Source of the DNA: Auriscalpium vulgare
Lineage: Eukaryota; Basidiomycota; Agaricomycetes; Russulales; Auriscalpiaceae
Direction: 5' to 3'
DNA: 64,000 nt
NCBI GenBank assembly: GCA_019915015.1
Contig: JAHBBC010000019.1
Span: forward strand, 186,001-250,000
Position numbers and translations under genes: made by a program. Below are positions 1 to 11,662 of the stretch, in pieces; the stretch's first letter is position 1, and each line of letters opens with the position of its first letter. Under the pieces are notes generated by a model. The model searched no databases, was not told the origin of the DNA, and saw only the letters and a list, made by a program, of their open reading frames with translations.

Positions 1-139
1 ACTGAGATATACCATATTAGGCAGGTGTCACGACGCGACTTGACCGTGGGAGCCAACTTCCTAGAGCGACTCATAAAAATGTGCGACAAAAAACCTGACC
101 TGTGGATTAAATTAAATAAAACGATTATAGTAATCGTAA
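1..139 (+). mobile_element. SINE 3' tail (copy 1, 5' part outside the window)
   Basis: This stretch matches the 3' half of the tRNA-derived SINE at 16,497-17,015: an AGGCAGGTG block, then CGACGCGACTTGACC, then a less conserved stretch, ending in the hairpin ACGATTA-tag-TAATCGT (121-137) followed by AA. Gypsy-A protease sequence begins directly after it, so the SINE end marks an insertion or junction in that element. The tRNA-like head lies left of the window. Confidence 0.75.
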
Positions 140-664
140 TGGGCGTAGTCACGAAGTACGTCGAGATGGACTACTCCATGGATGAACATCAAGGACGAGC
201 ACGATTACTGGTCACGGAACTCGGGCAAGAAAACATTATCCTTGGTCTTCCTTGGTTGCAGAAGAACAACCCACACATCGACTGGAATCAAGGAACAATG
301 CAATTCGAGTGATGCCCGCCGATTTGCCAGATGAAGACCTCCAACTGGGGGTCTATTGCGATCAAGATGATCGAAAAGAAGGCTGGACGACGACAGCGCA
401 TCCAGCGGATGAAGGAAGCCTTTGTACACCGAATGGAGACAAAGGCGCAGACAGAACAAGGAGCGGAAGAATTCCTGCGAGGATATTTCGCTGAACAAGG
501 ACTCGACACAATCGATGTCGAAGAGGACGACGAAATCTACTGGAACCCAGGGTACGGAGGGACGGAATGCACAGAAGAGACCCTCAGACGAACAACCCCG
601 GCGCAGCAGATGGCGGAACAAGCAGCGGACAAGACAGCCAAGACATTTGAAGAAATGGTACCGG
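140..664 (+). pseudogene. Gypsy-A polyprotein, segment 1: end of aspartic protease and linker to RT
   Basis: The reading frame gives the C-terminal part of a retropepsin-like domain, with the flap/hydrophobic motif IILGLPWLQKNNP followed by HIDW, as in fungal chromovirus-type Gypsy elements. A charged linker follows, ending in KTFEEMVP, the usual lead-in to Ty3/Gypsy reverse transcriptase. The catalytic Asp-Ser/Thr-Gly is upstream and missing. A TGA at 310-312 interrupts the frame where a tryptophan would fit. The frame is cut at 664 by a solo LTR and resumes in phase at 2,250. The element is dead; the assignment is firm because the four segments join into one polyprotein. Confidence 0.85.
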
Positions 665-2249
665 TCATACGCCTGATTCCCCGTCGAGCGGGGATTCCAC
701 CGCGACTTTTCGGTTTTTCATTTCGAACCAAAGTCACATGACTTTGGTCTCCGGACCGTCGTTTCCGCCGTTTCGGCACAGCCACTTCGGAAAGTTCCGA
801 AGTCACGTCACTTCGGCTCCGACCTTTCCAGCGCTTCGGCCTCGTTTCCAGTCACCCCGAGGCGCCCGCACGTGGTTCGGTCGAGACCTTTTGGCCCATC
901 AGCAGCAGACACGCCACAAAGTCGCTGCCGGACCAAGATCAGTGTAGTGAAACGCCCCGTGAGCGTATCTCCGAGATGACCAGCTGCCACCCGGTACTTC
1001 CCTGTCCGATTCTCCCCCTCACTTATAGCGTTCCCGATTGATCCCCTCTATTGTCCCGACCTTTCCGAGCCGAGGCGAACCGAGCCCGAAGCCATGGCTA
1101 CCTTCCCAGCCACTTCGGGAGATCGTCCGCCACTCGCTGTGACTTCGGCTCGCGGATATACGTTTGGCGCGCCTTGTACCGCTGAGGCGCGTCTCCACAA
1201 TATCGTTCGTACTTCATCCTTCTGTATATCACATCGTAGCGACAGCGCTGATCGTTTGTTTGGTATCCATCGTTCTTGTTCCCCATGAGAGCTCTCTCTC
1301 GCTACATATGCTCGTTCCGACCCACCTCGACTTGCGACACATGATCCTTATCCACTTCGCTCGTGTTTCGTCTCTGTACGCACCTACCTATGTTCGTTTC
1401 CGTACGATACGGTCTCGCACTTGTTGTAGCTTAAATACGACTCGATAGCACACCGAATAACAAGTTACTTTCCCCCCTCATAGTCAGCATCTCGAAAGAG
1501 ACGTTGCAAACCGCCTGCATCGATAGCTCTTACTGTCGTTGTACTCCCTCGTTCTCCTTATCGCACGTAACCTCACTTTCGACTACGCCGCACGTCCCAA
1601 TACGCTCGCCTTCGACTTCGCTTTCGACCTTCGCCTTTCGCACCACGTACCCCAACTTCGCTTTCCGAACCTCGCTTTCCGAACCTCGCCTCTCGAACCT
1701 CGCCTCTCGAACCTCGCCTCGCAAACATCGTCGACCAAACCTCGCCTCTCGAACCTCGCCATCGACAGACCTTCATCCACTTTGATATCACCTTCGAGGC
1801 CTCCTCAAGTTCAGGCCCACAACGAACACGTTCCCCATTACACATCACTTCGTCCTCAAGCCGAAGTTGTCCGAAGTCACCCAACTACCCATCGCACCGA
1901 TCAACGTATAAAGCCGAACCTCGTGTTACGTCGATCTCTCTCTCCCTCCCTCCATCGTCATTCCGCGTTCCTCTGCGTCCAACTTCGGAGCTCGCTCGTT
2001 GCGACTTCGTTTGTTCGTCACTTCAGTGACTCGTACGCTCACTCCATCTTGTTTCCTGGTCCGGCGCACACGCCGAACCCTCATTCCGATCCGAATCCTC
2101 GTTACGACCACGATCCACGTATCGGTGGAGTCACTTCGCGAACCTTTGGGAACGTGACGACTCGCTTGCACAACAACGCGGTACCACTGACAGCGCTCTA
2201 GGGATAGGAAAATACCCATTTCCGCCCTACTACCGTCTGGTGCCCATCA
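665..2249 (+). mobile_element. Solo LTR of the Gypsy-B family, inserted in Gypsy-A pol
   Basis: This 1,585-bp unit is the reverse complement of the Gypsy-B 3' LTR (26,830-28,414), with exactly the same length and only scattered substitutions. It begins TCATACGCC (TGATACGCC in the other copy) and ends GCCCATCA. CCGG at 661-664 and 2,250-2,253 is the target duplication. Removing the LTR restores an open polyprotein frame reading EMVP-EQYR. No internal region is present, so it is a solo LTR left by recombination. Small reading frames inside are LTR noise. Confidence 0.93.
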
Positions 2250-2958
2250 CCGGAGCAGTATCGACTGTTCCACAAGGTGTTCTCAGAGGAAGAAGCACAA
2301 CGATTCCCCGCAGAACGACCTTGGGATCACGGAATAGAACTAAAGGACGACGCTCCGAAGACAATGGACTGCAAGGTGTATCCCTTGACGGCAATAGAAC
2401 AAGAAGCATTGAACAAAATGCTTGAAGAACACGTCAAGAAGGGATACATTCGTCCATCAAATTCACCATACGCATCCCCTTTCTTTTTCGTAAAAAAGAA
2501 AGATGGCAAACTCCGTCCGGTACAAGACTACAGACAGCTCAACGACAAAACGATCAAGAATCACTATCCCCTTCCTTTGATTCCCGAACTTATCGACCGC
2601 ATCAAGGATGCCAAGATCTTCACGAAGTTCGACGTACGGTGGGGGTACAACAATATTCGGATCAAGGAAGGCGATGAATGGAAGGCCGCATTCAAAACAA
2701 ACCAGGGACTATTCGAACCCTTGGTTATGTTCTTTGGGCTCACGAATTCACCAGCAACCTTCCAAACAATGATGAACGAGCTGTTCAAAGATCTGCTTGC
2801 CACTGGAAAGGTCATCATATACATGGACGATATCCTTATCGCAACAAAGGATCTCGAAGAACATCGACGACTGGTGACACAAGTTCTCCAACGACTTCAG
2901 GATAATGACCTCTTCCTGAAGCCGGAGAAGTGCGCTTTCGAGCAAGACGAAATCGATT
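2250..2958 (+). pseudogene. Gypsy-A polyprotein, segment 2: reverse transcriptase
   Basis: An uninterrupted frame encodes most of a Ty3/Gypsy RT: entry motif [34 protein letters not shown], the [12 protein letters not shown] palm motif, and catalytic YMDD near 2,821-2,832 followed by ILIATKD. The domain stops after [10 protein letters not shown] because KDZ-A is inserted at 2,959. The next residues (YLGMIIG) are found at 21,938. The function would be RNA-templated DNA synthesis in a cytoplasmic particle, but this copy is split over more than 20 kb and cannot work. Confidence 0.92.
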
Positions 2959-3002
2959 GAGCCGTTGCTATCACCCGGACTAGTTCAGGCTGAGTAATTA
3001 GT
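2959..3002 (+). repeat. KDZ-A left terminal inverted repeat
   Basis: The first 44 bases after the target duplication align, as an imperfect inverted repeat, with the last 44 bases of the element (21,887-21,930). Shared blocks are TTGCTA/ATGCTA, CACC, GTTCA and TAATTA, roughly three quarters identical with one gap. Confidence 0.7.
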
Positions 3003-3104
3003 CTTATGTCAAATAGTTCATGCGATACCGAACTACTTCAATATGACTATCAGTTAATATACTTCTACACCGCAGAATCCAAATAGTTTGATAGCGCGTC
3101 AGTC

Positions 3105-3590
3105 ACCAATGATCTAGTTCACGCTGAAATACTTCAGGGCCAGTAGCACAATGAGCTAGTTCAACGTGAAGTAATTCAAGGGTGGAGTGCGGAATGATCT
3201 AGTTGAACGTGAAATACTTCAAGGCCAGTAGCGGAATGAGCTAGTTCAACGTGAAGTATTTCAAGGGGGGAGTGCGGAATGATCTAGTTCAACGTGAAGT
3301 ATTTCAAGGGTGGAGTGCGGAATGATCTAGTTCAACGTGAAATATTTCAAGGCCAGTAGCGGAATGAGCTAGTTCAACGTGAAGTATTTCAAGGGGGGAG
3401 TGCGGAATGATCTAGTTCAACGTGAAATACTTCAAGGCCAGTAGCGGAATGAGCTAGTTCATGATGAAGTACTTCAATGGGGGAGTGGGGGAATGATCTA
3501 GTTCATGATGAAGTATTTCAATGCGGCGAACTATTTTGAAGGAGTGGGAGATGATCTAGTTCGAAGAGATGGCAATGAACTACTTTGATG
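3105..3590 (+). repeat. KDZ-A left subterminal tandem array (43-bp unit, about 10 copies)
   Basis: The unit is roughly AATGATCTAGTTCAACG, then TGAAGTATTTCAAG, then a G-rich spacer GGTGGAGTGCGG. Two variants alternate (AATGATC with GTGCGG, AATGAGC with CAGTAGCGG). The TAGTTC core recurs in the right end of the element, which suggests transposase-binding subterminal repeats. No gene lies between 2,959 and 3,644. Confidence 0.85.
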
Positions 3591-3643
3591 TCAGCCAAAT
3601 GACTATACAAAAGAATGGTTCGACGCACGACGCACATGTGTCA

Positions 3644-4526
3644 TCAACCGTGAACGGCAGAGAAAAGATCAAAGACGTTGGGGGGTGATATATGGTCTCG
3701 ACACCATACAAAAAGCTCGGGCATGTCGGGGGCCTCAATCAGAACATCCTGCACGATGTCGTGAACCCAGAGATCAGCCGCAGGGTCGTACACCCATATC
3801 TTGTCTGTGGGCTTGACATCAAGATGCTCGTAGTCCTTCCAGTGGTCTTGGAGCCGGAATGAAGACCCGTCGTTCCACGCCAGTGTGCATGCAACCGGGT
3901 CTTCATCTTTCTAATCAAAGAAGTCAGATCGCTTGACTCTTGGACAAACACAGACGACCGCTTACAGCAAGATATGCAATACTGAGAACGTGTGTGCGGA
4001 CTGGGACGTGTCCCTGTCCCACAGGAAACAGAGTGCGGCGTACGGGCTCCTCGGTCGGCAATACATCTGGAGGTGTGCGTCGTCTTTGAGATCGAGCAGG
4101 GGAACTGGCGACCTGTCTTTTGTCACCACGCTGTTGACGAGACCTGCCGCGTACGGGAGACGACACGACATGTCGAGCTTCAGACAATGACTTGCACATG
4201 TCGAGTATTTCATTGTGTTGCACGTCTGAGAGAGGAGGCGTAAGGAAGTTGATGTGTCGTTGTTCCTTGCACTGTGCAAGAGTTAGGAATGCCGCAAGAA
4301 TTAATTCATGACGTACCACTGTATAGTAGCGACCGAGATTTTCGTTCATAGAGCGGTACTGGATGTCGATAGCGGCAACACTATGATTGGGATTGCAAAA
4401 CGGAGCCGTTCTCCCAGGCTTTCGTCCAGCAAGGCGAACTACGAAGGCCTTGAGCTGTTTCTGTGAAGAAGGGGGGAGAGTCTTCAGCACTCTTCGGTAT
4501 TCAATGTCTGAAACGTTCAGCATCAT
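3644..4526 (-). CDS. Unknown KDZ-A cargo protein, two exons, 275 aa
   Basis: Exon 1 is 4,526-3,966 and exon 2 is 3,910-3,644; the intron starts GTAAGC and ends TTAG, and the exon lengths sum to a whole number of codons. The protein starts MMLNVSDIEYRRVLK, has a middle part with HELILAAFLTLAQCKEQ, an Arg/Ser/Pro-rich low-complexity region, and an acidic, aromatic C-terminus with DKIWVYDPAADLWVHD and DMPELFVWC. There is no signal peptide or membrane segment. I do not recognise a family. It is the gene nearest the left end of KDZ-A and points outward, in the same direction as the next gene (4,844-6,659). The start may be further upstream. Confidence 0.55.
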
Positions 4527-4843
4527 GCGGAAAGATCAAGGCGGGAGGGAGAGTGGGTTGGGGGGGAACTACGGTGAAAAAGGCCAAGGGTACCAACTAT
4601 TTATTCCGGCCAGGAGTCTTGGCCGTCCGTAGTCACGCGGGACGATAATGTCATTGTTCAATTCAACTAGTTTGAAAGGACGGCCACACCCTCATAATCT
4701 ATGGATTTTCCGGCCACATGTCGTCAGCTATTGTGTAACGGACAGAACGACTACCGGTACAAGTTCACATACATGTTTTTTTGAACGCAAGCAACTCTCG
4801 TTTGGAAACTGTGGATTATTGCAACGACATAACAAATATACTA

Positions 4844-6659
4844 CTACTTCTTCGTCGTCTTACGCCGCTTAGCTGCCGGCTGAGTGTCACCGTTATTCTT
4901 CTTCCCTGCCATTTCCCCCCGTGTCAACCTCCGCTGTGCGCTAGTTGCTTCATCAACTGAGGCGCGTGGTACATGAACCCTTGATCCCCAAAAAACCGAT
5001 AAGTAATCATTGACGAGAGAAGATTGTTAGCTTTAATACGTACGGTTCTTTGTCGACCTGTGCTTGTGTATTACGACGACCTGAACGACGAGGTTCTTGT
5101 GGTGCAACCTCTGCTACCTTCCTCTTGCGACTGCCCTTTGACTTCGAACTTTGAATGACCTCGACGGCAACGTCCTGAGCGGGTACGCCATCCTGAGCAG
5201 GCGTGGCCACTTCCCGAGCAGCTTCGGCGTCCTGAGCGGGTACGCCATCCTGATTTGCAGTGGGAGTGGCCTGGTCCCGATGGGACGCTTCGTCTTTGTC
5301 TGTGGACAATGATGGGCCGCTAGGGGGCATGTCTTCGGGAATGTCAAGAGGAGGAATGGCGGCAGGTACGACTGTGGGTGGCGTGTGATCTTGACCAGCG
5401 GATAAGGCCTCAAAGATGGGGGACAGTATCTTAGGTTCCTCGACAGCCGGACCACGCTGCGAAGGGCGCTGAGGAGTAGACGACGCTCTCACAAAGCGCC
5501 GAGAACCCGTAGAAGGGGTGGCGGGGGCGTGGCGAGGCGTCGGGGAGTCTGTGGAAGCGGTGGAGCACTGTCATCGGCTGAGTTCTCTGATGCCTGTTCC
5601 TCAGCAGTGGGATCCTGCATGCTTGGAAATACACGGGTGAGACACTCCGTCATGGCCGCCTTGAAAGACTTGTCGCTTCGCTCTATTTCCTCCGCTATGC
5701 CAAAGCCGTCCTCGCCAGACGGATCAGCAGCACCCCTGCAAAAATGTAATTAGACAATGATCACTTTAGCAGACTGAATGCGCGCACCACATCAATTGAA
5801 GGCCACCGACTTCATTGAGAGTCCCGACTACAGTCAAAATCACGCAGTTCGTCTTCTGGGAATAGTCGGCGCGGAGATTTTGCAGGGTGTAGTCCAGATT
5901 GCGCAACATCCTGCGTACCGTTCATGAGATGAAATGTGGCTACGTGGAAAGATAAACAGACGTATGTTTGTCGAGCAGCCATCGCTCCCTCCGACCCCTC
6001 CGCTGCATCTGATGGTCCGGCCACGGAGTCCTTCGCCTGTTTGCGTCTGGCAGCCGCAGCCGCCTTCTCCTCTTCACTCAGGGCACTGTACTTTGCCACG
6101 GCCTCCGGATCGGCGCGATACGCCTCCCCAACTGCCTTGTTGACGTGCGCCTGGAGTTGGCTTTGAACAATCTCATCTCCGCTTGCCTTAGCGTTGTCGA
6201 TGAATGTCTGGCGGGCGGTCTGCGCAACGTGATGGTTTTGAGGGTCGGCACGGAAGAGGTTGAGAGCACTGTGAGCACGGCCACCGGTGGGCACGTCCGT
6301 GAGTTGGAGAAACTTGGGAAGGGGTTCGGAGGTTGGAGCGTCGCCCGCATTCTTGCGAGCATGGTTGCTGATCCATTGTCTGACTTTCTACAAGTAGACG
6401 TGAGTTAGAGATGAAGAAATGGAGACAGTCCCACACGCACCTCCTTGCGCGCAATCCTCCTCTGTATCCACACCTCCGTGTCCTCCCGCACGCCGTCAAC
6501 TTCTTTTCGCTCGACGGGAAACCTCTCGCAAAATGCCTCCACCATAGTTGACCGAAACGTCGAAGCTTGCGTTTTAGTGAACGATAGCTTGCAGTGTGTG
6601 CGGCAATACTGGACTAGCCAATCCCATTCTTCCTGTGTAGCCCAGCGAGGGTTTGGCAT
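4844..6659 (-). CDS. KDZ-A cargo gene of the W-rich/HMG-like Agaricomycete family (related to 60,270-63,036)
   Basis: Exon 1 (6,659-6,441) encodes MPNPRWATQEEWDWLVQYC to RRIARKE. After a clean intron, exon 2 begins KVRQWISNHARKN at 6,387 and continues into an Ala/Lys-rich helical block (YSALSEEEKAAAAARRKQ) that resembles an HMG-box-like fold. Later exons carry LRNLDYTLQNL plus KTNCVILTVVG, an intron joining LQLMW to GAADPSGEDG, a Pro/Ser-rich region, basic RRSGRR, and a Lys-rich end (AAKRRKTTKK, stop at 4,844). The order (Trp-rich start, WxxNHAR, HMG-like block, LQNL-KTxxV block, basic tail) parallels the intact gene at 60,270-63,036. The frame changes near 5,560 without an obvious intron, so the copy may be damaged. 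The family's function is unknown to me; DNA or chromatin binding is a guess from the basic regions. Confidence 0.6.
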
Positions 6660-8949
6660 AATGAGTGGACGGTGAGTGAGAGGTGGAAAAGGATGCCGAA
6701 TCTGCGAGTGAAGAGTAAAGGAAGGTCCAAGTTGTGTCCAGGTTCGAGTCTTGAAACAAAAGACAGTCAGTAAATACACATACAAACAAAATATGCCGAC
6801 GGCACCTGTGACGGGGGGAGTGTGGCCGTCTTCGGCTAGATCGGTCGCCATTGTTAGCGTGGGGACTTACTGCTTCAGTGGTGTTCGCTGTCGCGCAGGT
6901 AATCAGTGCAGCAAATCAATACAATCATAGCTGGAAAGATGTCAAGTATGTCAAATATAGATACGCTCAGATCATGTCAAGTACAGATACAAAATTACAC
7001 GTCAAGGTCCATCTCTGCCAGGTGCGCGAGACACTTCCACTCGGTGATATTGGGACGCGGCGTCCACGGTGAAGGATACCAGCCGAAAGTCACCATGAAC
7101 GCTCGAACATAGCATGCCAGGAGCTGGCCCTCAACGTCAACGTAGACGTCGCGCGAGAGTGTCTGGAAAGTAAGGGCACGCAACTCTGCAGCTGTGTAAC
7201 CCCGCCATGGATAGCTGTCGAAGATCGGCCAAGCACTGACGATTTCCCTGACTATGTCCAACCACTCTCTCCGACCTTCCGGGTTGATCACCTCCCAGCC
7301 ATGAAGCGAGTCGGCACCAAATGGCCAAATGAACCGAGAAATGAGCTCGTCGAAGGAGCCCTCCCTGACGAAGCTGGATGTGGCGCGAAGTGTGTGCTCC
7401 AGGGCATGCAGCTCATCGGCGATTGAGCAGAGGAGAGACTGGGCAACGACAGAGTATCGCAACTCGCTGCTCTGAAAGACCTCCGCCGTCACGGGGCATC
7501 CACAGGCCATCGGCTGAATGGGATTGAGGTCGCCAGATATGATTTGCCCGTGGATTTGATCACCAAACAGAAGGCGACCTCCATACCGGTAAAATGCAGC
7601 AGGGTCGTACGGTGTCCCTACGCTGGGTAGCGGCCAGCACTTTTTCCAGTATGTGTCGCAGAGAATCTCCCGCCAGTCTTTGGTGTCAAGGCCGTTGATC
7701 CCTCGCGCGCCGCCATCGGGAACATGAAGGTGGCGATCCCGGATGTAGGGAAAGAGCTGGAGGTAGCGCGTGAAGTAAAGGGCTTGCTTTTCTGACGTCT
7801 GAGCCCCCCAAAAAAGATAGTATGGTGGGTGGGAAAATGTGCGGCGCTGGCGGCTCACGGACTCATCGTTGCGCAACAAGCTCGGAGGATTGGTCCATTT
7901 AGCAGTGAAGTACAACATGGATATGGGAGGAAAGTACGCTGGGCTGTCAGCAATGTCCGATGATCGACGGATCTCCTTCAAGTGCATAAGTCTGTCACGA
8001 TTTTCCGTTGCTGTGGATTTCACATGAGCAAGAGAGCTGTCATATGAGAATAGGACAACGCACCATGGCCGCGCTTCTGCTTGGGACCCTTCACGATTCC
8101 CATGGATGCTTGGTATTCGTCGGATGGATTGAGGCTGTCCTCCCGCGGACAGTGGCCCCTGGCTGCCGACTCGAAAGATCGAACATGCATGACGTGAGGC
8201 GGGTAGAACCAAAGGGGCTTCGTATGCTTTTCGGTGACAGATCGCGGGCCCGTGAGGCGTCCACGATCATGCAGTGGTGATCGAGGGCGCCAACGAGAAG
8301 GTGAGAGATCCCACTGCCCCGCACGGACAACCATGTAGACAGCCACATTCATGCGATGGTAGTCGTGGAACTGGGTGATAGTAGTTACGATGGAGCCGCG
8401 AGTACTCGGCCGAATGGGAGGGGCAGACCCGACAGGTTTCAGGATGTCATTCTTTTGATCTTCCCACCAGTCGCGGAAGGCAACATCTGAAAAATCTGAT
8501 TTTTATCTAGCAACCAGCCATAGAATGTAGCTTATATATCTGTCCTACTGCATGTATAGCTCTTGATAGCCATCATATGCAGTATAGGTTAAGAGCCTTA
8601 TGTATAGTCTTACATAGCTAGCATAGGCTGAGTTGCATTAGCTATAGTCTTACATAGCTAGCATAGTTTTGCATGCTTGCTATGGATGCTATGGAGCTCC
8701 TGTTCCTGCTATGCAAGCTATGAATCCTATTGTGCACCAGTGTACACTATGTTAGATGCCAGCTGGAGGCACAAATCATTGCTGTATTAATATTTACATG
8801 TATACAGATACATCATCCATTACTTTAATACCATGATCACATGCCCAGCAGCTGCATTCCCAGGAGCCACCGGGTCCGACGTCGTGCAAGGGAATGCAGT
8901 TGCTGGGCACATGGTAATGTGATACAATGCGAAAGAGAGCACGCACCTG

Positions 8950-9840
8950 GCCTGCGGACTGGTACGTCGTGGGCGTCGTGCTGGAGTAGTGGACATCGTG
9001 AGGGAGCGGTGGGCGGCGTGCGGGCGTCGTGAACGTTGTGCGGGCGTCGTGGACGTCGTGCGGGACTGGTGCGTGTCGTGCGTGACGTGGCGAGTCGTGC
9101 GGGAGCGGTGGGCGGCGTGCGGGCGTCGTGAACTTTGTGCGGGACTGGTGCGTGTCGTGCGTGATGCGGCGAGTCGGGCGGGAGCGGTAGACGGCGTGCG
9201 TGCGTCGTGGACGTCGTGCGGGACTCGTGCGTGTCGTGCGTGACGTGGCGAGTCGTGCGGGAGCGGTGGGCGGCATGCGGGCGTCGTATACGTCGTGCAG
9301 GACTTGTGCGTGTCGTGCGTGACGTGGCAAGTCGTGCGGGAGCGGTAGGCGGCGTGCGGGCGTCGTGAACGTTGTGCGGGCGTCGTGGACGTCGTGCAGG
9401 ACTCGTACGTGTCGTGCGTGATGTGGCGAGTCATGCGGGAGCGGTGGGCGGCGTGCGGGCGTTGTGAACGTCGTGCAGGCGTCGTATACGTCTTGCGGTA
9501 CTGGTGGGTGCTGTGCATGACGTGGCGAAGTGTGCGCGCGATTGCAGCGACGTGCACGACATGCAGATGTGGTAGGTGTCGTGCAGGAGCAGTGGACATC
9601 GTGCGGGAGTGGTGGGCGGCGTGCGGGCGTCGTGAACGTCTTGCGGGCGTCGTAGACATCGTGCGGGACTGGTGGGTGCCGTGCGTGACGTGGCAAAGCG
9701 TGCGCGCAATTGCAGCGACGTGCACGGCGTGCGGATGTGGTGGGCATCATGTGGGCGTCGTGGGCGTCGTGCAGGAGCAGTGGACATCGTACGGGAGTGG
9801 TGGCGGAGTGCAGGCATTGTGAACGTTGCGCGGGTTTGTG
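8950..9840 (+). repeat. CpG-rich minisatellite
   Basis: Degenerate higher-order repeats are built from GTGCGGGCGTCGTGAACG, GTCGTGCGTGACGTGGCGAG and GGGAGCGGTGGGCGGC, with the CGTCGTG word dozens of times. The long overlapping reading frames on both strands (His/Arg/Pro-rich up to 384 aa) are artefacts of this repetition. Confidence 0.9.
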
Positions 9841-9914
9841 CCGCTTGCAATACCCGCCACTCGAGCAAAAGAAACAGTCATGTGATGCAACATGGTCCGT
9901 GCGCGCGCGCGGCC

Positions 9915-10180
9915 TATAAAGGCAGCAGCCTTTTCGCATCATGCGCACCTGAACTTCCCACTCCTCTCGACTTCAACTTTGCCTTGAATTCAACAATTTC
10001 CTTTGACTTCAACAAAATTCTCTCAACTTCTGTAAGTATTTTGCTTATCTTGGCTTGAACATTTATCAATTATCCATCTTCTAGGATTGAGTGCTACTAT
10101 CTCGACTGGTAAGCTTATGTGTTCTTTTTCCTATCCTATCCACCTTCTAACCCCCGGTTCTTTCTATTTCAGAGTCCATC
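9915..10180 (+). promoter_or_regulatory. TATA box and spliced, non-coding-looking leader
   Basis: CCTATAAAGGC (TATAAA 9,915-9,920) sits about 25-30 bp before a CT-rich start region. Downstream, CTTCTGTAAGTATTTTGC and ATCTTCTAG look like intron ends. A short exon of about 24 nt (GATTGAGTGCTACTATC) is followed by GGTAAGCTTATG and a second acceptor, CTATTTCAG. The first ATG after the TATA box is followed at once by a stop codon and no long frame exists. It could be a captured host promoter plus 5' UTR, or a small non-coding transcript. Confidence 0.4.
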
Positions 10181-11662
10181 TTTTTAGCTTGTACATATAT
10201 AACATATTTGTATTACTGTCTATAGATACAAGTCAATGAAATCACTTTGGAATGTGAAATGCTCTTGAGATCATCTTAGTTCAGATATTGGGATCATCTG
10301 AATATTTTAATAAACAGCTAGACTAGAATATTGAGCATATATGTGATATATCAGGCTTATAGTGTTACTAGTGTGTATAGCTACCAGGCCACTTGCATGG
10401 CATCTATAGCAAGGGTAAGTGCATCCATAATATCTATAGCAAGGGTATGTGCATTAATAGCACTCCATAGCACACCATAGCACTCTATATCAAGCCTATG
10501 CTACTCTATAGGAAGCATAAGGTCCTATATAAGCTATGAGGACCTGTACCTTGCTATGGCCCTATATAGGCTATCACGGTAGTATAGTGGTCTATAGCAA
10601 GGTTATTTTTTTCAGATGAAAGACTTCGAGCAGGCCACGTTGTGCAGCGCGGAACAAATCCACGAAGTCATCCCATGACTGGACCCCATCCTCAAGACGA
10701 TAATAGCTATCTCGCGCACGTCGCAGCGCCTCGTCAGGGATTGTTACGTGAGCAACGGGTTTATGACGACGGGCCTGCGGGAAGACGGTGTTGGTGACCT
10801 TCCACGCATCGTTCAGCCTGGCGTGCAGAGGCTCTCGGACTTTGTCAGCCATTGTACGCCGGTGCCGGCCGTCCTTGTCAAGTGGCATCCACATTGTTTT
10901 ATCGACCGAGTCCGTGAGAATGTCATTGGTGCCATGGTGAGGAACATTGATATACGCTAAGTAAGGCGAGGAGACGTCATAGGTTTGGGGTATGCGCGTC
11001 CACTCATACACACCCCACAAGCCGTCGCTTTGGAAGTGGACAGATGGCGGGGGGTCGGAAGGCATGGGACAGGGGATGAATGATGTGTTGGCTGCGATCA
11101 CGACGGTATCAGACTCGTCATCGGACATCCAGAATGCTAGCGGGAACGGGAACGGAACCATCTCTTCGCGGCTGACCCTGTCCTAGAATTAGCGATCAGA
11201 ATTGTAAATAACGTAGATTGAGACTCACGTAGGCAATCTTGAGGTCGACTACAACGAGGTGCGTGTTTACCGTACGATCAACCCAACGTGAACCCCGCGT
11301 ACTACAAGCCGGCGCATTAGTGTCTGAATTAATAGAATGCATGGTGAACCACGTACGGAGTCTACACCGATGTGGCGCAGACAGAGGTACAAGAGAGACG
11401 CAGACCGCCGCACAATGCGAACCGCGGAGCAGCACTGCACAGTGGCGAAGAAGCAGAGGGATGTGGGAGAGCACACGCAGCCTGCTCGGAGTAGACGACA
11501 CGTCAAACTCTCTGCAAACTGGATGCACTGGAGAGAGGGGCAGAGCGGCGGAGGGCGCTGAGGTCCAACGGGTGACGCCTGTTGCTGTTAAATCAGACAA
11601 TGAGCACGAGCACAGACATGGCGATAGAGCAGCGAGAGCGCACCTGGAGAAAGGGGCCGGAG

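Larger units (their letters stand above)
8484..10618. mobile_element. 2,135-bp element with CATCTGAAAAA inverted ends, no transposase
   Basis: CATCTGAAAAA begins at 8,484, and its reverse complement ends at 10,618 (TTTTTTCAGATG). The flanking AA at 8,482-8,483 and 10,619-10,620 is the duplication, and removing the insert restores the host gene frame (EVF-AFRDWW). Both subterminal regions (8,510-8,760 and 10,240-10,600) are packed with GCTATA/TATAGC words in many spacings. The centre holds a CpG-rich tandem array and a promoter-like segment. No transposase is encoded, so it is non-autonomous; I cannot name the superfamily. Confidence 0.7.
6995..11161 (-). pseudogene. Unknown large cargo gene split by a 2.1-kb insertion
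   Basis: The 5' part (11,161-10,619) reads from acidic MSDDESDTVVIAAN through YLAYINVPHHGTNDI to RGLLEVF; the 3' part (8,483-6,995) reads on as AFRDWWEDQKND, FHDYHRMNVAVYMVVRAG, then LFWGAQTSEKQALYF, HVPDGGARGINGLDTKDW and WPFGADSLHGWE to the stop. The two join in phase once the element at 8,484-10,618 and one copy of its AA duplication are removed. A further frame change near 8,050-8,100 is an intron or a frameshift. The protein would be about 700 aa, with no signal peptide or obvious catalytic motif that I can name. I checked it for a TET/JBP-type dioxygenase, a known KDZ passenger, and found no convincing HxD...H pattern. Confidence 0.55.

Noticed and set aside
1539..2201. 220-aa plus-strand frame (and its mirror at 27,232-27,543)
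   Set aside because: It lies in the LTR and reads through GAGGCGAGGTTCGG repeats; frames differ between the LTR copies.
2959..3590. CRISPR-like array
   Set aside because: Units are tandem with variant repeats and no unique spacers, in a eukaryotic genome, at a transposon end.
8794..9948. 384-aa and 301-aa His/Arg/Pro-rich minus-strand frames and several plus-strand frames
   Set aside because: They coincide with the CpG-rich minisatellite and consist of shifted versions of the same repeat.
6995..11161. TET/JBP dioxygenase, a known KDZ companion
   Set aside because: I found no HxD plus distal His/Arg arrangement in the readable exons, so the label is not supported.
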